Shown here: positions 15,948-23,579 of the stretch, in pieces
Numbering within the stretch: position 1 is the stretch's first letter
How the letters are laid out: each line of letters begins with the position of its first letter
Assembly (NCBI GenBank): GCA_035294265.1
Contig: DATGLK010000094.1
Location: 1 to 52,904, forward strand
Source of the DNA: Candidatus Binataceae bacterium
GTDB taxonomy: Bacteria; Desulfobacterota; Binatia; Binatales; Binataceae
Reading direction: 5' to 3'
DNA: 52,904 bases
Translations under genes and position numbers: made by a program
The notes under the pieces: model-generated
Told to the model about the DNA's origin: nothing
The model's input: the letters and a program-made list of their open reading frames with translations, nothing else
Databases searched by the model: none

Positions 15948-17285
15948 ATGAGCAGACGATCCGCCAGAGTGACGCAGGTTGTCATTTCTTCGGACGCGGT
16001 GAGTTTGGAGGGTGAACTCGCGATGCCCGCGGAGGCCGCGGTGATCGTGCTGTTTGCTCACGGCAGCGGCAGCGGCCGGCTGAGTCCGCGCAATCAGTTC
16101 GTCGCGCGCATGCTCCAGGAAGCCGGGATCGGCACCTTGCTGTTCGATCTGCTCACGGAAGCCGAAGCGGCTGAGCGCGAAAACGTGTTCGACGTGGACT
16201 TTCTCGCCCATCGATTGGGCGACGCGACGCGCTGGCTGAGAGCCAGGCCGGAGGCGGGGGCTTACCCACTTGGGTACTTCGGGGCCAGCACCGGAGCCGC
16301 GGCGGCGCTGATGGCCGCGGCGCAGGACGGCGCTATCGGCGCGGTAGTTTCGCGCGGCGGGCGCCCCGACCTTGCTTTGCGCCACCTCGCCGAGGTCGTC
16401 GCGCCCACCCTGCTGATCGTGGGCGGCCTGGACTACGGCGTGATCGAGCTGAATGAGCGGGCCTACCGCCTGCTGCGGTGCGAGAAATCGCTCAAGATCG
16501 TGCCTGGCGCGACCCACCTGTTCGAGGAGCCGGGCACCCTGGAGCAGGTCGCGGAGCTGGCAGGGGACTGGTTCAGCCGCCACCTGAAGACGTCACGAGT
16601 CGCTGACCCGCCCGCGCAGGAATTAATCTATGCGGACCGGGAAGCGGCTGGTCGGCTGCTCGCGCGGCGGCTGATGGCATACGCCCACACCGATGCGGTG
16701 GTGCTGGCCCTAGCGCGCGGTGGCGTGCCGGTGGCCAAAGTAGTTGCCGACGCCTTGGGCGCGCCGCTGGATGTAATTGTAGTGCGCAAGCTGGGAGCGC
16801 CAGGCCAGCCTGAGTTGGGGATCGGCGCCGTGGCCGACGGCGACCATCCACGCGCGATCTTCAACCAGGACATCATCGAGCAGCTCGGGGTCTCGGATGA
16901 ATACATCGAGGCTGAAATTACGCGCCAGCTCAAGGAAGTTAACCGCCGCGAGAGCGCGTATCGGGGCGGCCGGGCCAAGCTTGCGCTTGCGGGTAAGACC
17001 GTGATCGTCGTCGATGACGGAATCGCAACCGGCTCCTCGGTCCGGGCCGCCCTGCGCGGAGTGCGCCGGCAACAGCCAAAGCGCTTGATTCTCGCGATCC
17101 CGGTCGCGCCGGCGGAGAGCCTCGCGGCGCTGCGAAGCGATGCCGACGAAATTATTTGTCTGGAGACCCCCGAGGATTTCTTTGCCGTAGGCCAATTTTA
17201 TCGTGATTTCGAGCAGGTTTCCGACGATCGGGTCAAAACGATTCTAAGCCAGAAACAATCCGCCCACGCGCATCCGCAAGCGTAG
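15948..17285 (+). CDS. Alpha/beta hydrolase - phosphoribosyltransferase fusion protein
   Basis: Two-domain protein of about 445 residues. The N-terminal half (about 1-215) is a dienelactone-hydrolase-like alpha/beta hydrolase: VIVLFAHGSGSGR oxyanion region, nucleophile elbow GYFGASTGAAAAL (Ser), Asp in LIVGGLDYGVIEL and His in VPGATHLFEEP. The C-terminal half (about 220-430) is a type I phosphoribosyltransferase fold: LALARGGVPVAKVVADALG, DVIVVRKLGAPGQPELG, and the PRPP loop VIVVDDGIATGSSVRAA. ATG 15948 is preferred over ATG 15936 because GAGG lies 6 bp before it. The fusion is known from bacterial stress islands alongside Prs; the real substrates of either domain are unknown to me. It follows prs by 105 bp on the same strand, probably in one operon. 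Confidence 0.9.
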   Translation: MSRRSARVTQVVISSDAVSLEGELAMPAEAAVIVLFAHGSGSGRLSPRNQFVARMLQEAGIGTLLFDLLTEAEAAERENVFDVDFLAHRLGDATRWLRARPEAGAYPLGYFGASTGAAAALMAAAQDGAIGAVVSRGGRPDLALRHLAEVVAPTLLIVGGLDYGVIELNERAYRLLRCEKSLKIVPGATHLFEEPGTLEQVAELAGDWFSRHLKTSRVADPPAQELIYADREAAGRLLARRLMAYAHTDAVVLALARGGVPVAKVVADALGAPLDVIVVRKLGAPGQPELGIGAVADGDHPRAIFNQDIIEQLGVSDEYIEAEITRQLKEVNRRESAYRGGRAKLALAGKTVIVVDDGIATGSSVRAALRGVRRQQPKRLILAIPVAPAESLAALRSDADEIICLETPEDFFAVGQFYRDFEQVSDDRVKTILSQKQSAHAHPQA

Positions 17286-17315
17286 ACGGAGTAACAAGAA
17301 CAGGAGGAAACGACA

Positions 17316-17483
17316 ATGGCATTGCTCGAAAAATGGAAGCCATCGAGAGAGCTGCAAAGGTTTCGCAGCGAGTTCGACGACTTGATCGGCTTTTCGCTTT
17401 GGCCGTGCGCGCGCGTGACGCAGGGTGCCGCTTTCAAGCGTGCGCGCGGCCTCGGCGGACTGGGTTTTTTAGCACCCTGCTAG
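17316..17483 (+). pseudogene. Truncated hsp20 (N-terminal stub, 55 codons)
   Basis: An ATG at 17316 behind a perfect AGGAGG (17302-17307) opens a frame starting MALLEKWKPSRELQRFRSEF then DDL, the typical N-terminus of small heat-shock proteins of the alpha-crystallin family. After about 25 residues the resemblance ends, and the frame runs into repeat copy B, where it stops at 17481-17483. The alpha-crystallin core is missing. It lies 30 bp after the hydrolase-phosphoribosyltransferase gene, so it was probably the next gene of that operon before the repeat (and possibly a deletion) removed the rest. A short functional peptide cannot be excluded given the intact ribosome-binding site. Confidence 0.65.
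17420..17480 (+). repeat. Repeat element copy B (9-bp perfect inverted-repeat ends)
   Basis: Ends GCAGGGTGC (17420-17428) and GCACCCTGC (17472-17480) are perfect inverted repeats around a 43 bp interior containing CGCTTTCAAGCG and GGACTGGGTTTTTT. Same orientation as copies A and C. It interrupts the hsp20 stub and abuts the stop codon of the CBS gene on the other strand. No transposase is encoded. Confidence 0.75.
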
Positions 17484-17968
17484 GCCACCACGGCCATCTG
17501 ATGCGAAGTGCGCGGCTGGCAGACGAAGGCCAGAGTTTCGGCTACCGCGTCCTCCGTAACCTCCGCCCGTTTGCCCGCCGACACTTCACGCTGCGCCTCC
17601 CGCGCCAGGTCGTTGAGCGAGAGGATCCCGACCAGGTGTTCATTCTGATCCAGCACGGGCAACCGCCTTACCTGATTGTCGCGCATCAAGGCCTCGGCCT
17701 GGCTGACGCCATCGCTGGCGTGACAAGCGATTACCTTGCGTGCCATCGCCTCTGCCACCGGAATGGCCCAAAGCTGCTTGCCCTGCGTGTACGCGGCCAT
17801 CGCGATGTCGCGATCCGTGACGATCCCAATTACCTTGCCGTCGCCATTGGAGCGGATGATCGGGATGCAGCCGCAGTCAGACTCCCACATCAACTCGGCG
17901 GCTCGGTTGAGGGTGTCGGACTCGGAACAAGTCTTTACCTCGTGCGTCATCAATTGCTCAACTTTCAT
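17480..17968 (-). CDS. CBS-domain pair protein
   Basis: Cytoplasmic protein of 162 residues built of two CBS domains, which together bind adenine nucleotides and act as energy or stress sensors. Domain 1: MKVEQLMTHEVKTC through PIIRSNGDGKVIGIVTDRDI (about 1-65); domain 2: VAEAMARKVIACHASDGV through RRLPVLDQNEHLVGILSLND (about 72-128), then a charged tail. The start at 17968 has GGAG about 8 bp upstream; the open frame extends to 18094 but that part is the MITE-like repeat and is not protein-like. The stop codon touches the edge of repeat B, and the upstream region is the 17982-18128 element, so the gene is enclosed by repeats and its promoter must lie within or beyond that element. Confidence 0.9.
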   Translation of the reverse strand: MKVEQLMTHEVKTCSESDTLNRAAELMWESDCGCIPIIRSNGDGKVIGIVTDRDIAMAAYTQGKQLWAIPVAEAMARKVIACHASDGVSQAEALMRDNQVRRLPVLDQNEHLVGILSLNDLAREAQREVSAGKRAEVTEDAVAETLAFVCQPRTSHQMAVVA

Positions 17969-17981
17969 CACCGATTCTCCA

Positions 17982-18128
17982 GGCAGGCTGCGGAAAAATC
18001 TCCACAACCCGCTCCCTATTTTCCCCCGGGCCAGGGGGAGAAGATTATGGAAAGAAGCCAACTGCAGGGTGCCAAGTTCAAGCGTGGGCATCAAACCCTC
18101 ACCGGACCGGATTTTTCAGCACCCTGCC
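17982..18128. mobile_element. MITE-like element with 19-bp terminal inverted repeats
   Basis: Left end 17982-18000 and the reverse complement of the right end 18110-18128 match at 17 of 19 positions (shared core GGCAGG-TGC-GAAAAATC). Length 147 bp, no coding capacity for a transposase. Its right half contains repeat copy C. The left end is 13 bp from the CBS start codon. A target-site duplication is not obvious; CCAGG occurs near both ends but overlaps the repeats. Confidence 0.55.
18064..18127 (+). repeat. Repeat element copy C (9-bp perfect inverted-repeat ends)
   Basis: GCAGGGTGC (18064-18072) and GCACCCTGC (18119-18127) are perfect inverted repeats. The interior shares TTCAAGCGTG, CTCACCGGAC and the T-run before the right arm with copies A and B. 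It forms the right half of the larger 147 bp unit. Confidence 0.75.
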
Positions 18129-18167
18129 AGGCCGTTTCCGCGTTCAGCTTATGCCCGGGCTGCGCTC

Positions 18168-18694
18168 TCAGGCCGCGCTCGTCTTCGCCGAACCGCCCTT
18201 GGATCCCTCGACCTGGATTTTCACTTCCTTCGGTATGGCCTCCTTAGGCATCGGAGCCGCCAGTTCCAGAACACCGTCATGGTAGGTCGCCTTGAGGTCT
18301 TCGGCCTTGATCCCCTCGGGCAGGCCGATTGAACGCTCGAAGGCGCCGTAGCGAATCTCGCGCCGGAAATAATCGGCTTTTTTGGTCTCCTGCTTTTCCT
18401 CCCGCACGCCCTTGATCGTCAGCACGTCGCCTACGACTTGATGTCGACATCCTTGGGATCGATGCCTGGAAGGTCGGCCCAAACGATAAACTTACCCTCC
18501 TCCACGCGCGTTTCGATCGCGGGACGTCTCGCTATTGTCTCCCCGTCACCGAAGAACTCGCGGGCCAGCGGGAAGCGACCGAACCAGTCGCGGTCAAAAC
18601 CGAAGCGGCGTGACGGGTGGATGGCCGCGCTTGCCGCGGCCACCCGCCGAGCCGGAGTGAGCCAAGGCACGATTACAACTGGTTCCGTCCGCAT
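18168..18694 (-). pseudogene. Small heat-shock protein Hsp20, frameshifted
   Basis: Alpha-crystallin family chaperone that holds unfolding proteins. The N-terminal part (ATG 18694 to about 18437) ends in RVEEGKFIVWADLPGIDPKD with VDIK and then hits a stop at 18431-18433. The other frame continues in register with VVGDVLTIKGVREEKQE, YFRREIRYGAFERSIGLPEG and the terminal HDGVLELAAPMPKE core to 18168. Restoring one base at about 18437 (AAG-GTC instead of AAGTC) joins both halves into a full Hsp20 of about 175 residues. The N-terminus is longer and more basic than usual. Either a recent mutation or a sequencing error; everything else of the domain is intact. Its neighbours are the CBS gene and the repeat elements. 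Confidence 0.85.
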
Positions 18695-19000
18695 TCGAGC
18701 CGCGGAGCGCTTATGCCCAGAGAATTTGCAGACCAGCAAGGGAACGGCCCGCTTGAGTAAGTTTGGGGCTCCGCGGCCCGTCCCCTTGCTCCACCGCCCC
18801 GCCAGGGGCTAAACATCAACCGACTCTACTTATGAATGCGGGTAAGGGGGCAGACCGGGTGGGACAGCGCCTTCAGGATATTGCCGCGCTGTGGCGCTGG
18901 GTGGAGGCTGGTGGAACACCCCCCCAGGATGCTCCGCGCTCGGGGCGACTTCGGTGCTACGCACCAGCCATCCTGTAGCCGCTCTGGTCCGACCGCAATC

Positions 19001-21094
19001 CTAGAAAGCCTGGGGGACCAGGAACGTAAAGGCGGCGCCCACCCCACCGTCGGTAACGTAAAGTTCGCCACTCTTGGGGTTGAGCGCGATGCCGGCCGGG
19101 GCGACCATATGAGTAGCCGGGCCGTGAATCGTGAAACGTGGCGGTTGGTCACCGCTGTCGGTGATATTCCAGACTCCGATGAACGCGTCCGCGCTGCCCA
19201 TCGTCAGCGGGGGGAGGGGCGGTCCCGTACAACCTGGTTTTGGGGCAAAGCCGCCACGATCGTAGGGCGGTTGGTAATTGTCATTGCTGACGGTAGCGAA
19301 AATCTTGCCGTTCCAGACCTGAACTTGCAGCGGGCCACCGCGCATCCCCGTATGCGGTCCCATGATGGTTCGCAAGGGCGCGACGTTGCCTGTGGCGGTG
19401 CGGTTGAAGATGAAGATGCCGCCGCCGGGCTGCACGCCCCAGCCCTCATGTTTGTGACGTGCCACCGCCACGATCAGGTTGCGTTGCGGGTCCACTCCCA
19501 GATCCATCACGCCGGCCATCCCGGTGCGCGGGCCAGCAATCACTCGTATCGGGGCGACGTTGCCGTTGGCATCCCAGGGATAGGTCAGGATGTAACCGGT
19601 GATGTTGTCGCCGACGATCAACTCATGATGGACGTCGTCAACCACGACCCCCTGGGGCGCATGCAGCATAGTCTTGCTGCCCTGCAACACCCGCAGCGGC
19701 GGGACTTGGCCGCTGGCGCCGCCGCGAAACGTTACCACCGCGGCTGCCAGCGGCTCGCTGCCGATAATCTCATCGCGCCCGGGATCGTAGGTAATGCCGT
19801 GGGCAACCCGGGTAAGCTTACTGATATTGCCGTAAATCGTCCGGACCGGTTCGACATTGCCGCTCGCCAGCCTGGCGAAAGCCCCGATGCGGGGATCGGT
19901 CACTCAATTGGGAACAATCAATTCGTCGCGCTTGGAATCGTAAGCGATGGTGAAGGGATTGCCGAAGCGTACCGCCGGAGTCGCTTTGGGTGCGTTGCGC
20001 AACACCCCGATCGGCGTAGCGTCGCCCTCGGCGGTGCGGTTGAATTCCAGCGCGGTGTGCCCGAAGTTGGCTACCCACAGGCTGTCGTGATTGGGGTCGA
20101 ACGCCACCCCCATCGGAATATAGATGCCGGTGTGCGGGCCGCTGATTACGCGCAGCGGCTTGACATCGCCCCGCGCGGTGCGGCTGAAGATTAGGACCGA
20201 GCCACCGGCTGTGTTCGCCACCGCGATCTCGTTGTGAACCGGATCCACTGCGATTCCCGACGGCCAATCCAGTTGCGTATGAACCCCCTGGATCACTCGC
20301 AGCGGCTTGACGTCGCCTTTTTCGTGATCGGAAAAGATGGTTATCGACGGCGGCTGGTAACGACCGCCGCCGGTATAATCCATATTCCAGTATCCGGGCG
20401 AGGAATTGCCGTGATTGACTACCCCGATTTCCTGGTTGACGTCATCCCAGTATAGCCCGTGAGGATCGGCCATCTCGGTATGCGGGCCGCGAATAGCGCG
20501 CAGCGGCGGCTCAGCGCCAGTGGCGCCGGTCCGGTAGAAAATTAATTGCGCGTTGTGCTCGACCGAGACCACCATCTGCTTGAGGCGCTGGTTGAAGGCT
20601 AGCCCGTATGCGCCGTGAGGTACCGCCAGCACGCGCGCCTGGTAATCACCACTGGCGTCGTCGGGAAAGCAGGCTACGTCATCGCCCACGTCATTCTCGG
20701 TCACGCACACCATTCGCCGGACGGGATCGAAGGCCACCCCCGCGGCATATGAGATGTAGGTCGCGGGCCCTTTGACCCATGCGCGTGGCGGAGTGGGGTC
20801 GGTGGAATCAGCGCCGACTTGGGTAAGATCGTAGGTCAGCAAACTTTTCAGATTGGTGTCGCTCAAGGAGACCAAGTGGTGGGCCGGGTCAAGCGCGATC
20901 CCATTATACTCGGGGTAAGGATCGGCAATTTCACGACAAGGTGCGATATTGCCGCCCGGCGCCTTCTGCAGCACCGCCTGGACGTTATATTTGGCGGGAG
21001 AGAGCGCCCCGGCCGCGGCTCGGGCCGAGGATCCGCTCAGCCCCGCTCCCAGGCCAATCGTGGCGGCTATCGCAATCAGCGTCGCGTGCTTCAT
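19001..21094 (-). pseudogene. Secreted beta-propeller (NHL/SMP-30-like repeats), interrupted by in-frame TGA
   Basis: One reading frame of 698 codons containing a single TGA at 19904-19906. The start ATG at 21094 has a strong GGGGAGGTTACTT upstream and encodes a signal peptide (HATLIAIAATIGLGAGLSG). The body consists of ~45-50 residue blades of the form DPxxNEIxVAN-x-IxxFxRTAxGDVxPLRxIxGPxT, at least nine of them on both sides of the stop. The codon after the stop is GTG, but no ribosome-binding site or signal peptide precedes it, and the downstream half continues the blade in register: DELIVPN, then the stop, then 8 residues to the blade Phe, against 9 residues in NEIAVANTAGGSVLIF. Function unknown; such propellers are exported enzymes or binding proteins. 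Confidence 0.75.
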
Positions 21095-21226
21095 AAGTAA
21101 CCTCCCCATCCCCAAGGTCCAAGCGCCCCTTGTTATAGCGCGAACCGCCTTGGTGAGGTCAACTCGGGCGGGCGCGGCTTTTACTACGGGGTTGATCCCG
21201 ATGCAAGGTTGGCCGGGCGCGGAGGT

Positions 21227-22633
21227 TTACAGGCTTGGTCCGACGGCGGTCGGGCTTTCTTCGACCGCGTCCAGCTCGTCGAGCTTCAGTTCCTCGGGCG
21301 GGCGCAGGTCGCGGAAGAAGAACCAATAGAGCAGGGCGTTGATGGTCTGGAGCACGGCCCCGCCTTCCAGCGGTAATCCCAGCCAGACGTGCTCCATCAA
21401 ATAGCCGGCCAGGAAAGGGCTAAGCGCGGTGCCGACCTGGGAGGGGGAGTTGGAGAAGCCGGCGGCGCTAGCGCGCTCGGTGGGCTCGATTACGCCCATT
21501 AGGTAGGACTGGCGCACTGGCACGGAGAGCGTATTGAAGACGGTGCGGAGGGCATAGATTACGGCGGCCAGCCAAAAGCTTGGCATCAGGGCCATCGCCG
21601 CCAGCATCATGCAGCCAATGAGGCGAGTGAAGACCACAATACTGACCGAGCCAAAGCGCAAGGCCAGCCGACCGGCGGCCAGAAAAGGGAGAGCTGAGAC
21701 CAGGTTTATTACAAACAGCAGCGAGCCCAGTTGGCCCGCCGTGGCACCGTAGCGGCGGTAAAACCAATAGACCAAGAATGGTCCGACCATCCCGATGGCA
21801 AAGCCGTTGACGGTATTGGTAACCATAAAGCGAGCAACGATCTTCCAAGTCTTCGGCGACAGCCCCCAGCGCAACGTATCGGCGGGTTTGGCACTGGGCG
21901 AGGGCTTGGGCCGGACCGAAGCGGGATCAGGGAAAGTTCGCGTCTCGCGCATCGGGATGACCACCAGCGCCATCGCCAAGCCAATCGCGGCAGTGAGCAA
22001 AAACAGGGCCTGGTAGCCTTGCAGCGGAGTAAAGCCGGCGCTCGTCAATAATTGCGGCAGATAGGCGGCCAGCGAGCCCAGCGCCCCAGCCATCACGCCG
22101 ACAAACGAGAGCACGCCAAAGACCGCGGTGCGCTCCAACGCCAATGAATGCTCGGCCAGCAGTGCCTGCGCGGCGGGATAGAAGGGACCCCAGGCGCCAC
22201 CGCGGCCGGCGCCGCCACCGCCGCCGAAGGTTCCCAGCGCAGCGGCCAGGGCGATCACGACAAAGGCGTGGGAGGTGGCAAAGACCAACCCGCTTATCGC
22301 CATCATCAGCGAGATCAGGATCATGAACAGCTTACGCCCGAATCGATCGGCCAGGACCCCGACCGACAGGGCCAGGGTCGCGCTGACAATCGAACTGACC
22401 GCGGACAGAATCCCCAGCTCGACCGCGCCGTAACCCAAAATCGCGATGTACATGGGGATGATCACCGCCATGTAACCCTGGGCGAAGCTGCGCAGCGCAC
22501 GCGAGGCAAACAGCAGCCCCAGGTCGCGATTCATCGTCATCCCAAACATGATAGCGGCAGCTTGCCAGTCGGCAATGCTGGGGTCGAGTATCCCGCCGAC
22601 TTTTCGTTCCCCAGTGAGTCGCTCGCGCTTCAT
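21227..22633 (-). CDS. Major facilitator superfamily transporter
   Basis: Twelve-helix inner-membrane transporter. The MFS signature after helix 2 is seen as GVLADRFGRKLFMI. Helices include YMAVIIPMYIAILGYGAV, ILSAVSSIVSATLALSV, LISLMMAISGLVFA, a glycine-rich segment TFGGGGGAGRGGAWGPFYPA and a second half beginning KIVARFMVTNTVNGFAIGMV. Substrate unknown. The frame is open up to 22777 but that would overlap the divergent lipoprotein gene; ATG 22633 is used here, and ATGs at 22549 and 22534, close to the first helix, are equally possible. About 468 residues. The C-terminal tail is acidic and cytoplasmic. Confidence 0.88.
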   Translation of the reverse strand: MKRERLTGERKVGGILDPSIADWQAAAIMFGMTMNRDLGLLFASRALRSFAQGYMAVIIPMYIAILGYGAVELGILSAVSSIVSATLALSVGVLADRFGRKLFMILISLMMAISGLVFATSHAFVVIALAAALGTFGGGGGAGRGGAWGPFYPAAQALLAEHSLALERTAVFGVLSFVGVMAGALGSLAAYLPQLLTSAGFTPLQGYQALFLLTAAIGLAMALVVIPMRETRTFPDPASVRPKPSPSAKPADTLRWGLSPKTWKIVARFMVTNTVNGFAIGMVGPFLVYWFYRRYGATAGQLGSLLFVINLVSALPFLAAGRLALRFGSVSIVVFTRLIGCMMLAAMALMPSFWLAAVIYALRTVFNTLSVPVRQSYLMGVIEPTERASAAGFSNSPSQVGTALSPFLAGYLMEHVWLGLPLEGGAVLQTINALLYWFFFRDLRPPEELKLDELDAVEESPTAVGPSL

Positions 22634-22701
22634 TGCTGCTGGCGCCGGGCCGGCTTCCTTCGGGCCGGCCTGGTGGAATAGATTGATGACAGAGGGCCTC
22701 G

Positions 22702-23283
22702 ATGAGGCCGTCTGGGGGCCACATGACATCCTACTCGCCGGTTTGGCGCTTGAAGCCGGCTCAAAGCTGCGCCGCAATGCTGGTTTTTTTAATAACTGTG
22801 AGCGGCTGCGCCCTGTGGCGTCGGCCAGTCACCAACGCGGCGCAAGCCGATCAGGTAACCGGCTTCTGGAGTGGACAGCTGCTGGTCACGCCCTGCTCGT
22901 CGATAACCGATACCGACGGCGGGCGCTGCAATGCCACCAACAGGATCACACTCCTTTTATACCAGACCGACAATGGGCTGGGCGGTAGCTATACCTGCAG
23001 CACCGGCACGATGATTTGCCGCAACGGTGGCGCGGACAGTTCTGGGACTTTGACCCAGGGCTCGATTAACGGCGACCATTTGCGCTTCAGCATTATCGTT
23101 CCGGCTGACGTTTCGAGCTGCGATTTTCGAGGTGCAATTACCGCTCCCAATCATGCCGAGGGGCTGTACGAGTGCGTGGAAGGTGGCGGTCTGGTGGACC
23201 AAGGGCAATGGCAGCTCGAGCGGGAATCGCCAAAAGGAGGTGCAAAAATAGGTCGTGCCGATTTGCTGTCCGCTGCGGGCTGA
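22702..23283 (+). CDS. Small lipoprotein of unknown function
   Basis: Exported lipoprotein candidate: hydrophobic AAMLVFLITVSGC gives a lipobox with Cys at about residue 36. The mature part is small, polar and cysteine-containing (LLVTPCSSITDTDGGRC, YTCSTGTMICRNGGA, SCDFRGAITAPNHAEGLYEC), reading like a compact beta-rich domain with up to three disulfides. No family recognised. Two starts are possible, ATG 22702 (GAGGG upstream) and ATG 22723; the latter leaves a more typical signal-peptide length. It is divergent from the MFS gene and followed 166 bp later by a strong terminator. Confidence 0.7.
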   Translation: MRPSGGHMTSYSPVWRLKPAQSCAAMLVFLITVSGCALWRRPVTNAAQADQVTGFWSGQLLVTPCSSITDTDGGRCNATNRITLLLYQTDNGLGGSYTCSTGTMICRNGGADSSGTLTQGSINGDHLRFSIIVPADVSSCDFRGAITAPNHAEGLYECVEGGGLVDQGQWQLERESPKGGAKIGRADLLSAAG

Positions 23284-23448
23284 ACATTTCTGCTCGCCAA
23301 CCCGTGAGGTCCAATTTGGCAAATAATCGCTCACGGTTCTCAAAGCGCGTGGCTCAAAATGAAGCGGCTCTTCTCATACCCGGGTGCAAGGGCTAGTCAG
23401 AAATAAGCGTCACTTCTAGTTTTCCCGCAGGCGAGGGGTGAGGATGTG

Positions 23449-23504
23449 CCCATCCATCGCTTCCCCCGCATGGCGCGCGGGAAGAAGCGACGGATGGGTT
23501 TTTT
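23449..23504 (+). terminator. Rho-independent terminator
   Basis: Long hairpin, left arm starting CCCATCC at 23449 and right arm ending GGATGGG at 23498, about 18 base pairs with one mismatch and one bulge, followed by six T (23499-23504). The T-run is on the plus strand, so it ends transcripts coming from the lipoprotein gene; the minus-strand porin does not get a T-run here. The gap 23284-23579 holds nothing else I can name except a weaker GC-rich inverted repeat at 23551-23580 touching the porin stop. Confidence 0.85.
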
Positions 23505-23579
23505 CATATCGAGAGAAGAGCCAAGAGCGGCCTTGCCGCCGCCTCACTCTGCTTGCCGCCCGCTGATGGCGGCGGCGAG

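Noticed and set aside
12780-18127. Repeats as integron attC sites
   Set aside because: Their size and place at gene boundaries fit, but the GTTRRRY/RYYYAAC core sites are missing and no integrase is present.
19904-19906. Selenocysteine at the in-frame TGA
   Set aside because: Other blades have Thr or similar at this position, not Cys, and no SECIS-like hairpin follows directly.
18836-20194. Long plus-strand open frame (452 codons) opposite the beta-propeller
   Set aside because: It is antisense to clear blade repeats, has no protein-like composition and arises from GC-biased third positions.
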